Origin: Bidens hawaiensis
Lineage: Eukaryota > Streptophyta > Magnoliopsida > Asterales > Asteraceae
DNA: 64,000 nt
Reading direction: 5' to 3'
NCBI GenBank assembly: GCA_021521415.1
Contig: JAIQDT010010099.1
Coordinates: 16,158 to 80,157, forward strand
In this document: piece by piece, positions 20,847-31,344 of the stretch
Layout: each line of letters opens with the position of its first letter
Numbering within the stretch: the first letter of the stretch is position 1
The notes under the pieces: generated by a model
What the model saw: only the letters and a program-made list of their open reading frames with translations
Databases searched by the model: none
What the model was told of the DNA's origin: nothing
Program-made: the position numbers and the translations under genes

Positions 20847-23800
20847 CTACCTCGAAAACAACTGTCTGCAACGTCTTCCAGGCTTAATTCTTCTACCATC
20901 AACAGCCTCACCCAAAACAACTTCACTGACCAAATCTTTAAAGATTAATCTTTCAACATCCAATGTAATAACCGGTATTTCACCATCATAATCGGTCCAG
21001 CTTTCTAAATGGTTCAACATTTCCTCCCACAGAACACTATTCAGTTCATCATCTACCTCTTCTAAACTCGCATATTCTTTCTTCTCGTTAACTTGTTGCA
21101 ACTCTTCTACCTCCAAACATAAATCCCTCAAAAGCTTTTGTGCGTTAAACGTCCTTTTTACAACTTTAAATGACTTTTGAATAGGTACTGATAAGCCTAA
21201 CTTTCGTTCAAGAATCTCATTAACAGAATCAAAAACAAGCTTCCTATGAGTCTTTTCCCTTCTGACTTGTTTTGTTGAACTGTTGAATTTCGTTTGTTCT
21301 AGTACAAAAAACAACTCAGGGTTGATCGGGTGGCCCGAACAGTGGAACTGGAAAGTTGTGAGGTCTCTAAGTAGGAGCCCCGAAGCTAATAGAATCTCTG
21401 AAATATACATGTCATCGGGTTTTGTGTTTTCACATATAGATGCAATGCGATGCGTGTGTGATTCATTGTGGCCTGAATTGAGCCTTGTGAGTTTTTGAAC
21501 CAAATGCTCGATGTCTTGTAGCTTTTTGCGGTTAATTTCAGATGTAATACCCGACGATATTGTGTCGGGAATGACATCATCCGGATCATCATCTGTGAAT
21601 TCAATACCAGAGTGAGTTTTATCAATAGCGGTTCCAATAATACCGATGCCCGTACTGATGTTATTCGGTCGGAATCGGCTCGGTACCGAGAAAAAAAAAC
21701 ACAACTGCAAAAACCATAAAAACGAAAACCAGTACATGTTCTAATAATACCGATATTGGTGCCAGTTTTTTGGTCGGAATCGATTCGGTTTGTCAAGGTA
21801 ATGTTATTGTTACCCGTATAGCTTATGATACCAAAAAAATACTCTATTTTAAATACAACTCCATTAACAACAAAATTTACACTGGAATGTCAAGAAAAAA
21901 AATTAAACAAGTTGCGTATTCAGTTTTCTAGAAAAGTTAACGAATGCAACTTATTAAAGAAAAATCAAATTGGATAACAAATGGGTTAAATGCGTATATT
22001 ATTTTTTTCAAAAAAATATATATATTTGGTTTAAAAGTCTTAACGCGTAATAGAAGTATTTGGTTTAAAAGAAAACGGGTCAATGTGTCTTACTCTTAAC
22101 GGGTCGAAAGAATGATGATTTTATTTACCTTGCAGTGTCTTCAACTTATGTTTCACGGGTGAAGGCGACCCATCTGCATACACTCCATCATCAAGAACAG
22201 AAACTGGACTAGGATATTGTGGGTCAAGTAAAGTTGATTTCTAGAAAAAAGATAATTAAAAAGTAATTAGACATTTGAAATTTGATAAATGTAACTAAAG
22301 GTGTCAGTTTTGACCCGTTTACTTAAGTATGGCTTGATTTGGGTCACATTAGCAATTTTAAACTAATAACATACAGAAAGTATTTGTGAGTCAACCCAGC
22401 CCACTTTGACCCGAGCCTGTTTTGACCCATTACCGAACCCGTTTTGCATGTCAGTTAATTGAACCTACCTCTTGTGTTGAGATAGGACTCTGCATATTAT
22501 CAGTTCCTTCAGAAAATTCAGGAACATTGACCACTTCATGAGACTGTTGACTTTTTCTATAACTCAACTCCTTTGACTCGCCTTTGATCTCCCGGTGTTG
22601 ACCATAGTTTGACTTTCTACCAGAAGAACTCGATTCTGAACACGGTTTGACTGACCGCTTTCTAACTTTAACAGAATCCACTGGCGCTGTTGGCGGCTGA
22701 GACCGCCTCTCTAACTCGGGCTTTTTCGAGCTGACTGATCCGGACCTCTTTCCTGAAAATGTAACATTTTCTTTGGTCAAACCCGGTGTTGTTCTTGTAT
22801 ATCTTCCCCCACCTTTGACTTCAGTTTGGTCAACCGTGTTCTCTTTACGTGTACTTTTAACAACATTATTTCTAAAAATCTTTCGGTCACCAATAGAGAA
22901 CTCATTAACGGGCCCACTCGATCTTTCAACAACCTTTGTGGGCCTCATAATAACAACAGACGATTCATAAGCCCTGAAACTGTTTGATCCCCCACGGTTT
23001 TGACGGTCTAAAAGCCGTTCATTCTGAACAGAAACGGGCCGGGCTCGTTCTTTCCGGGTTTCTATCAACTGCATGGCCTCTAATATCTGTTTGAGAGCTC
23101 TAAGATCCTTTCCAGATTCTGTAAATTCAAGATCCTTCAATCGTTTATCAACTTCACTATAAACAGACAGTAACGGGCTTTGTAGTTCAGTTGTTGATTT
23201 CATAGCCTGATAAACGGGCCCAACACCAGCCCGTTGCTTCCATGGTGCGGGCTCGATTGGAAACTTTGGTATGGGCTTCATATCATAGTTATGTGTTTTG
23301 AGAGGCCTGACACCATCAGTTGCATTTTGACGGGCCCGAAAGCCCAATTCCTTCTGTTGGGCTGATGAAGATTTATGCATTTTGATTGGCTCGAAAACGT
23401 CAGTTGCATTTTTATTTGCCAGAAAACCTGATTCCTTCTGATTGGCTGATGAAGATGTATGCCTCTTAATTGGCCCGAAAACGTCGGTTGCGTTTTGACG
23501 GGCCCGAAAGCCCGATTCTTTCAGGCCAGATGATGAAGAATCAGGCAAAGGTTCCAAGCCCATTAACTTGGCTACAACACTAGGTGACCGTGACTGAATC
23601 GGGCCTCGGCCCGCAAAGATGGCATCATCACCTTCCGGGCTTCTTAAACTCACTTTTCTTGAACGGTTTGTTTCCCGGCCATCATAAGACAACCTAGGAC
23701 AATCTTTAGGTACCGATAAAACCGACCCGTCTCTTAACTGATAAGATTTAGACCTTAAAAGTTCTCTAGGTTCATTATAGTCAACCACATATCTGTACAT

Positions 23801-25377
23801 TGAATCTTTGACCACATCTCGAAGGTCAACACTTTGACGAGACTGGCGCGTTGAGGAGTCCCGTGAAGGAGTTTCTGGGAACATAATTTGATCTGGTTCT
23901 GGATGACTTGTTTTGTTAATATTACAGTCCAAAGATGAGAATGAAGATGAACGAGACATTGATGAGAACGAGTCTCGTGATGATTCGGTTGATGTTCGGT
24001 TCTTGTCTGGTATAATGTTGTTTGAGTATTTTTCCTAAAATAGCAAATACCGATTAGATTGTTAATATTCGACCAGATTATTGTAACAGTATTTTTATAA
24101 TCATATGTTCATATTTCATGTATTGGTAAATTATAAGAAATGGACAATGCGGACCAAAAATGTTTGCAGTCGGGGTGTGCATGAAACAGAAAAACAGCTG
24201 ACCCATAACCAAGCCCAACTGAAAACCGCTTATTTGGTTTTATGTTTTTCTGAAACCGAATTTACAGTTCGGTTTTGGTTTTGCATGTACAGAAACCAAA
24301 AAACCGAACCGGACTATTAAAAATAGAAGAAACTAACTTTTTTAGTCAATATATGAATTATAATTTTTATTTTAAATTTTAAGTACTTAATACAAGAATA
24401 AATAATGGTGTACCTCAAAATTTGAAGACCAACTGTTTAATACTCAACTAATCATTAATTAACAAAAACATTTTGACACAAAGTTTAATCATCACGGGCC
24501 ATTTAATTAAAATCTAAACCGAACCCATTGTGAAAACCGAAAAAGATGAAACCTAAAAGCCAAAACAAAACGGTTTTCAAAAGACTTGGGTTTGAGCCCA
24601 AACCGACCCATGCTGCCCATCCCTAATTTGCAGGTCAACGCAACCAGATCTAACAGGTTTGGACCTGTACTAAAAACAACAAATTTCAACCCAAGCCCTT
24701 TTTGACCCGTTATCCAACTCGCCAGTTTTACTACGGGCAATTAATTATTGATGAAATTTTAAAAGTTTAGCATAACACTGGAGTATTCAAACTTTTTGTG
24801 ATAAGTTTTTCCATACCGTAATGTATGGTCTTTGGTATGAACTAGTTGACTCGCGTTCAGGCGTTGAATAGTCAAAATGTTGACTACCTACACAAGATAA
24901 AGTAAAGTCAGATTACGGTTAAGGTTCCACAAGCCGCTGAAATGAGTTCAATCAAAGTTCGTTTGTTCTATTAGCGAGGGATATTCGCGTCCATTTACAA
25001 TACAACACAATCATATCATGCAACTTTGTTGTTTTACCATATACGACACAACATTTATGGTAAAACAACAAAATTGTACTAGTAAAAAGTAAAAACTAAA
25101 AACATGAACTTTTTTAAACCACCAAAACTATAAAGAAAGTTTTAGTTACAATATAGGAATGACAACTTGAAATCCACTATAATTTTGTTTGATTACTACA
25201 TGTTATGAATGCAAAGAAATTAGATAATATTAAGAGTTAACTACCTGGAGGGAGGCTGTTGGGAGTGTGACCGGAGAGCCGCCTTCCATGGTGGCGGTCA
25301 AACGGTTGAAAGGCACCTATTTGTTTTTGCATATCAGGGTTATCATTTGTCAGTGAATGCAAAATCTTTGCAGCCAT
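20847..25377 (-). CDS. LONGIFOLIA / TRM-family protein (TON1-recruiting-motif type)
   Basis: Five exons, right to left: 25377-25245, 24887-24817, 24034-22469, 22240-22129 and 21592-20847, all GT/AG with matching phases; 875 residues. The N-terminus (MAAKILHSLTNDNPDMQKQI, then FQPFDRHHGRRLSG) matches the conserved start of LONGIFOLIA proteins. Residues ~218-229 are SPSVVAKLMGLE, the hallmark motif of the family; ~743-755 contain HRKLVFDSVNEIL; the C-terminal block ends VERLIFKDLVSEVV shortly before the stop. The large third exon is Ser/Arg-rich and low in structure. Arabidopsis LNG1/LNG2 promote longitudinal organ growth, and TRM proteins act at cortical microtubules; that role here is inferred. 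The usual segment CMTGIFQLFDR near residue 20 is shortened. Length is close to the family's ~900. Which paralogue it is cannot be decided. Confidence 0.92.
21640..21800. repeat. Intronic TE-like remnant
   Basis: The last intron of the LONGIFOLIA-like gene carries ACCGATGCCCGTACTGATGT and CCGATATTGGTGCCAGTTTT with TCGGTCGGAATCG repeats, similar in style to the short hAT-like elements elsewhere here. No ends are recognisable. It keeps a frame open upstream of the last exon, so a simple frame call would add spurious N-terminal residues. Confidence 0.4.
24170..24625. mobile_element. Non-autonomous hAT-like element in an intron, 456 bp
   Basis: Starts TCGGGGTGTGCATG and ends GCCCATCCCTA; flanked by near-identical 8-mers GTTTGCAG (24162-24169) and ATTTGCAG (24626-24633). 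The body has the AACCGAACC / GGTTCGG motifs of this family. It lies within the second intron of the LONGIFOLIA-like gene, about 140 bp upstream of exon 3 in transcription order, and leaves the splice sites intact. Confidence 0.65.
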
Positions 25378-25640
25378 TTGAGACAAAAACACAACCCTAG
25401 AACTCAAAGGCAATTAAAAAACTGAGAAGTGGGTATTGGTGAGAAATGAATGGTGGATTGATTCATGATGATAATTAAAGAAAACAATATTAAATAATCC
25501 AAGGAAATGGTGTTTGTTAATGGTTCCATGTGGGCAGTAGGGATGATGTGGGTCTGGTTTTGTCTGCATGAACATGTGATGTGTCAGATGGGTTTGAGAG
25601 AGAAAAAGAGAAAGAAACACAAGTCAAAAGAGTTTGCTGC
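25378..25640 (-). promoter_or_regulatory. 5'-UTR and core promoter side of the LONGIFOLIA-like gene
   Basis: On the minus strand a pyrimidine patch (CTTTCTCTTTTTCTCTCTC, near 25592-25613) lies about 220 bp before the ATG and a TATA-like GGATTATTTAATATTG near 25484-25500. Both fit plant core promoters; the transcription start itself is not visible. Confidence 0.45.
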
Positions 25641-27748
25641 ATTCAATACTATTGGCTGACAACGGGATGCTTCACAGTAATATTAAAAACAAAGTTTTTA
25701 AGGTTACATTTGGATTTATTGTAAAAAAAAGAAGAATGCATTTTTATTATATAAAGGTAAAAGTTACGAATTTATATTACTTACTTTAGATGTTTCTGGG
25801 TTTTAATTATTTTTTTAATTTAAGTAAAAAAATTGTCATTAGGCGCTCACCCATTCTAAATGGTCTTTATTGCTTTTGTAGACAAGGGTTATACCACACG
25901 GAGCGGACCCCAGGTGGTTAGACGTTCTAGTGAAGGGTTCATCTGATTTAGAATGGTGATGTATGGTCTTGAATTTCGGATGGAAATGAATAGGCTAAGT
26001 GTGGAATCAAATGCAACGGCTATACAAATATATTTATTTTGAAAAACATTTGAGCCTTTGAAGCGCTTTAAATTTTAATTTAAAATATTTTCTAACAAAC
26101 TGTAAAGACTGATTTAAAAGTTAATTATTATATTCACTATAAGTATAATATACTCAAAAATTTTAACGAACCCATCTCAATAAGTAAAAGATAGATCATT
26201 TTGTCAGTTCTAAATCAAGTATTCAAGATTGTAAATCGAAAGAACATCTAGTAATGTAAACGGTTAAGTTCGAAAGATTGTGCTCGAAAGTTCAAACTGT
26301 ACGTCTGTAGAACTTGTTAAGTTAAAGATCCAAATGTAAACGGTTAGAAGCTTCAAAAATGTAAATCACTAGTATATCCAATTAATTTTGAGCTGATCTT
26401 ATAGAGACTTGACAATTGACACTCCAATCAAGATCAAAGATCAAAACTGTAAACTTCCATGTCAAGGGGAAAACATATGTGTAATGCGGGACTTGATTTT
26501 GCTTGGAATCTTCATCCAAGTTTGTCTCCTTGCACAATGTTGCCCATAACTAATTAACTAATTATTGAAGATATACCCTAGATTACTAGGCACACACCTC
26601 TATATAAACAATCATTTATTAAAATCGGAGAGTTTAGCTAGTTATACGGATGTTGTAGAGAGATTTAAGGGTTGTAGTCAAATGTTAGTGGACATCAATC
26701 ATGTTAAACGCAAAGCAAGAACCGTAAATTAAACCTCCGAATAAGTGTTAACGTAATCAAAGAAATTGAATAAGCAACTGATCATGAGTTGGACATAGTG
26801 TTTTGTAGTTGTAATTGTTGTTCTAAGGTGGGAAGGGTACTACTGCACACATAGTTCCACCAATCATACACTGGCATGTCATTTTTATCATTAACTACTC
26901 TAAAACTCCTTTAATCATTGACAACACTGATTTCAATTACCCTTTAACTATTTAAAAAACTTAATTGTAAAGATAATAGATGATTTGATAGGTAAAGGCT
27001 GAGGCCTAATTTGCAAATACACAACTCGACCCAAAAATCACTACCCTAATAGTAGGTGGATGGTGTTCCCTAAGAGGGTACCTTACGTCCTCACCCGATC
27101 ATTAATACCCTAATACGTCCTCCCAACCTATACTAAGCAATAGCCATACCATGTCTTGAGATGCAACATACACGATCGGTTATTTAAATCCTCAAAACAA
27201 TATCCATCCATTTTTTCTTACATTTTTAAAAAAGACATGCTATTTTTATAATAAAAGTAAAGCAAGATATACTGAGACTAAAATAGTATTTCAACTCGTA
27301 TGAGTGTATATAGAAGCTCTTAGGTTGTGATCATGCTTTGTGTTATTTACTTGATTGAAAGAAAATTATCGATACATAATCATATTCATATATATTGTCA
27401 ACTAATGTTATTAATTCATATTAGACACACTGCATTATAAATTTATAAATTATTGAGTTACAGTCTTGAAATATTAATTGGCAATTATGGTATTTTTTGT
27501 CACATATTTACGTGTGTATATACTTGTGCCTCGTTGAAAGCTAGCCTTATCATTTTGGGGAATGAAACCCACGAGCAAATATACGACTACATCAAGGAGT
27601 TGGACTTGGAAAGGGGGAGTTTCAAACACAAAAAGAATGATAGCTATGCAGGCTCCCTTTTTTTTTATTTCTTTTTAATGCCCAAATCCATAATTTTTGT
27701 AGATGAAGTTTTGTTGTCCCCTTTTGTCCCCGTCCCCCCCCCCCCCCT
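25641..27748. other. Intergenic, no gene seen
   Basis: AT-rich spacer without recognised coding motifs or clear element ends. The 101-codon plus frame at 27453-27758 ends in a poly-C-encoded Pro run and overlaps a transposon border. Confidence 0.5.
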
Positions 27749-27874
27749 ATTCGAATAGGGAAAGTAAATACGGCGGTGTTAGACTGTAAACTTACACGAG
27801 AAACCAATCAAAACTACGTCGTTTTGATTAAAAATTGATTATTACAATTATAAACACTTCCATATAAATCCGTA

Positions 27875-28458
27875 TAGGGATGAGATCAGGACCGTACGCG
27901 TACATGTACCCGAAAGTAGCCGTACCACAACCTAGGTATTGGTAACAGTACCGATACTGACAATCAATTATCTATAATACTAAAACCGTAATACCACAAC
28001 CAAAACATAATACCAAAACTAAAAATGAAACAAATCAGCCATAATATAAAATCCATTTCCTTTTCCTTTTCCTTTTCTTAGTTTATTGTTTCCTCAATTT
28101 CTATATAAAAACAAGAGAGAAAGTTAATTTAATTATATACACAATTACACATACATGAAATAAAAATATACGAATACACAATATATAAATATAGAGAATG
28201 AACTTATTCAACTAATATATATTATGTTTTGAAAATCCCGCTTGAAAGTTAAGTCATAAGTGTTGAAAACATAATAAAGGCCCTACATATTCTAAGCAGG
28301 TACCAGTACCCGTAATACCCGTACCTATAATCAGTAAATTTGTGTGCCCATACCCGAACCCAATAGACACGTACATGTACATGTATGGGTACAAATACGG
28401 GTACTGAACAGGTACAAATAGTCGAGTATGAGTATTTAGGAAAAAAAGTTCATCCCTA
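27875..28458. mobile_element. Non-autonomous hAT element nested in the MULE, 584 bp
   Basis: Starts TAGGGATGAGATC and ends GTTCATCCCTA (inverted ends TAGGGATGA). Flanked by AATCCGTA (27867-27874) and AATCTGTA (28459-28466), an 8-bp duplication with one change. The body is rich in GTACCNGTAC-type blocks such as GGTACCAGTACCCG. It inserted after the MULE. Confidence 0.75.
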
Positions 28459-28994
28459 AATCTGTATATTCATAAAAGAGGCCCTTGATATTGTTCTTCC
28501 ATTTGTTCATAAAACCAAGGTCTGAGTGAGGGACATGGAATTCTACAATTTATAATTAAGATTTATTTGGTAGCAATTCTTTACTCATTCAGAAAAGTAT
28601 CATAGTTTTTATTTCCTTTAGCCATGAGTATCATTCTGTACTCATATCCTGATTTGAATTTTTAGATTTTGTATAGATTTTGTTTATAATGAAGCCCTAA
28701 TTTTTTTTAGTATCAGGTCTATGAAAGACTAGTCCTAGGAAAAACCCTAATATCTTATTAAATTGACAATTGTAGCGGTAATGTTTCATAAATAATCTTG
28801 ACTCCGTGACTAGGCCGACGGAATCCGGTACGTGTCCGATCAAGAGGATCTACTGTAAGTCTGTAACGACAGCTACTTCGTCTGCAGCGACAATTGCAAT
28901 AGGTTTTTGATGAATGGGGAAGAAAGATGTGTGCATCTTTTTGAAAGCAGGAAGATTGAATTGAAAGAAGGAAGAATTGCATCCGATTTGGAGA

Positions 28995-29185
28995 GATGGG
29001 TAGTGAAATTGATGACTTAACAGTGAAATAAAATATTATGTTTGGATTTAATCAAAACGACGTAGTTTTGATTGGTTTCGCGTTTGGAGAGATGGGTAGT
29101 GAAATTGATGACTTAACAGTGAAATAAAATATTATGTTTGGATTTAATCAGAACGACGTAGTTTTGATTGGTTTCGCGTGTAAGC
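28995..29185. repeat. Tandem duplication of the inner MULE border
   Basis: A ~90-bp unit beginning GGAGAGATGGGTAGTGAAAT and including AACGACGTAGTTTTGATTGG occurs twice in a row, so the right inverted repeat is partly doubled (29042-29080 and 29139-29175). The copies differ at one or two bases. Confidence 0.8.
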
Positions 29186-29228
29186 TTATACGTCTAACAG
29201 CACCGTATTCATTTTCCCCATTCGAATA

Positions 29229-30784
29229 TGCCTTTATGATTTTGAAAATTTTGAAACCAAATTCGAATTAGAGCCGACTCGAGTTTGAAATTGAAAAACC
29301 GATTTGAATTAGTTTCTAATTCGGATAAATTCGAATAACCCGATTCGAAAATCAAACTTGAAATTCAATTTGGGTAAGGACCAATTCGAACAACAAACGC
29401 CCTAGTTACAGCATACATAAAAATCAAATGTTTTTAAATTTAAAATTGCTTGTGAATCCAAATTTCTGAAATCAAAGCATGTCATGATAAATTAGTTTAT
29501 AACACAATGCATATGCTTCTTTTTTTACTTAGCTTTCAAATAATATCTATAAATTCGTAAGTTGAAATAATGTATCGTCTTTTTCTTTTAGTCTAGAAGT
29601 ATAAAAGTGTTGATTTTTCTAAAAAAGATAATAGCCATAAATGTGATAAAAGACACGTATTCTTGTACGTTTGGATAACAAAAGCGGGTCTCTCATCACA
29701 TGCAAAAGGGGGAAAAGTTGTCACATGCAAGCTGGGTGTGCCCTATATATTCAATCAAGCTAAAAATAAAATAATTATAAAAAAATGTTAGAAAATGATC
29801 AATAATATTACAAGTATGACTTCAAAAAAATATTATCTTTATCAAAATCTTTGCATGGAATGATTGATTATAAGTACTCAAATTATAAATTGACAAATAA
29901 AACTGATTATTCAGGTTCTAGAAAAAACCTGTTGTCCAAAGATCCATACGGTAAAACTCAGTTAGAATGATCGTAAGTCTAAATTTTCACTTTTTCAACC
30001 AATGTCAAATTGTCAATTTAGTTAAAAGCTTATTTGTATTCATATTGTGAATTAGAATTTTATTTATATATAAAATAAATATTCTAATCAAAACAATACA
30101 TACGAAATAATATATGTAAACACATACTTGACTAAAAATTATATATGTAAACAAATATTAAAAAAAATGTTATCCAAAAATGTCGTATTCATTGGCACAT
30201 GATTAAATGACCCCACTCTACTTGAAAGCTCTTTAACATTCATTTTTCTCGTATCTCCCCACCACCCAAAAAGAAACAATCGTGTGACCACTATTGAGCA
30301 AACTTACTACTTTGACCACGAAAGAGTAATGGGTCGAGCCTCCATTTCTCAAAGTTCGTTTTTCCTTTTAAATAGTTAACGCTCAGCATTCGGGATCATC
30401 TTGATAAATATATCACTCTTTCGCCCGAAAGTAAATCTTGACAAAATATCACTCTTTCGCCCGAAAGTAAGAACATGGTGACCCGGTCCATCAATTCAGG
30501 AGGAAAGCCACAACTTAAAAAACTATCTTGCTCAACTAGGAACAAATTGTTCTATGTGACACTAGAACACACGACCTCCCATAAGGAGAGTCATTGGGCT
30601 ACCGTTGGAGGACTGTCACTTTTACCCGAAAACTCAGCCCCAAAAAACTTGTACCGAAGTAACTTAACTCGAAGAACCCAAACCCGAACCGAAATAAATT
30701 TGGGTTGGCATTCGGATTTGATTTATAAGTTTCGGGTCAACCCGAATAAACTTTTAGTTTTAAAATTAAATATATTTTTTAGGT
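29229..30784. repeat. Intergenic, with a short tandem repeat near 30407-30470
   Basis: No gene supported. 29240-29400 is rich in AATTCGAA motifs. A block CAAAATATCACTCTTTCGCC, preceded by ATATATCACTCTTTCGCC, forms a ~35-bp duplication at about 30405-30470. A 106-codon plus frame (30475-30795) contains ACACGACCTCCCATAAGGAG, a phrase common in plant repeats, and is not a convincing gene. Confidence 0.45.
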
Positions 30785-30792
30785 ATAATAGG

Positions 30793-31336
30793 TAGGGATG
30801 GCAATGAAACCCGAACCCGATGGGAAAACCCGAAACCCGACTTAAATGGGACGGGTAATACCCGAACCATTAGGGTTTGGGACGGGTTTGGGATTAGTTT
30901 TGAAATTTTTCGTGGGTTTGGGACGGGTTTGGGATTTCTAATATACCCGATTACCCGATAACATAAACCCATTTACCCGATTATATACCCGATATAGCTT
31001 ATTATATTATATATACACTATATTCCAAATATATTATTTGTCGAAACTTGTTTATGTCAACTATTTGTGACATTTTATTTTTATGGTAACCATATTTGTA
31101 ATCGATTAGTTATATTTTGTCAAAACCCGGTAGAAACCTAGCGGGTTTTGAGCCGGGTATACCCGACGGGTATTTTATCAAAACCCGATAAGAAACCCGA
31201 AACCCGATGGGAAAACCCGAAACCCGACAAGTAATTACCCGATTAAAACCCGACGGGTTTGGGATGGACTTTCATAACCGGGTATGAGTTTGGGAACACC
31301 TAAACCCGACCCAAACCCGACCCATTGTCATCCCTA
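30793..31336. mobile_element. Non-autonomous hAT element, 544 bp
   Basis: Ends TAGGGATGGCAATGAAACCC (left) and, reversed, TAGGGATGACAATGGGTC (right), flanked by an exact 8-bp duplication ATAATAGG at 30785-30792 and 31337-31344. The inside consists largely of repeated AACCCGA / TCGGGTT motifs. No transposase is encoded. Confidence 0.88.
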
Positions 31337-31344
31337 ATAATAGG

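Larger units (their letters stand above)
27758..29219. mobile_element. Mutator-like element (MULE), 1462 bp, non-autonomous
   Basis: Long terminal inverted repeats of about 80 bp: the left starts GGGAAAGTAAATACGGCGG and the right, reversed, GGGGAAAATGAATACGGTGC; both continue through AAACCAATCAAAACTACGTC. An identical 9-bp duplication ATTCGAATA flanks the element at 27749-27757 and 29220-29228, the MULE signature. No transposase is present. A hAT element (27875-28458) lies inside it, so without it the core is about 880 bp. The inner part 28480-28990 could be captured host sequence, but no gene is recognised. Confidence 0.88.

Noticed and set aside
21386..21796. Minus frame of 136 codons and N-terminal extension of the last LONGIFOLIA exon frame (to 21737)
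   Set aside because: The first is an out-of-frame shadow; the extension is intron sequence, as the acceptor at 21593 joins in phase to the previous exon.
481..27747. Four C10-C14 runs (near 481, 7523, 18598, 27735)
   Set aside because: Homopolymers in LTR, MITE or intergenic DNA; no common context, and lengths are unreliable in sequencing.
30475..30795. Reading frame of 106 codons
   Set aside because: Ends inside the AACCCGA-rich surroundings of a hAT element and contains phrases common in plant repeats; no protein family seen.
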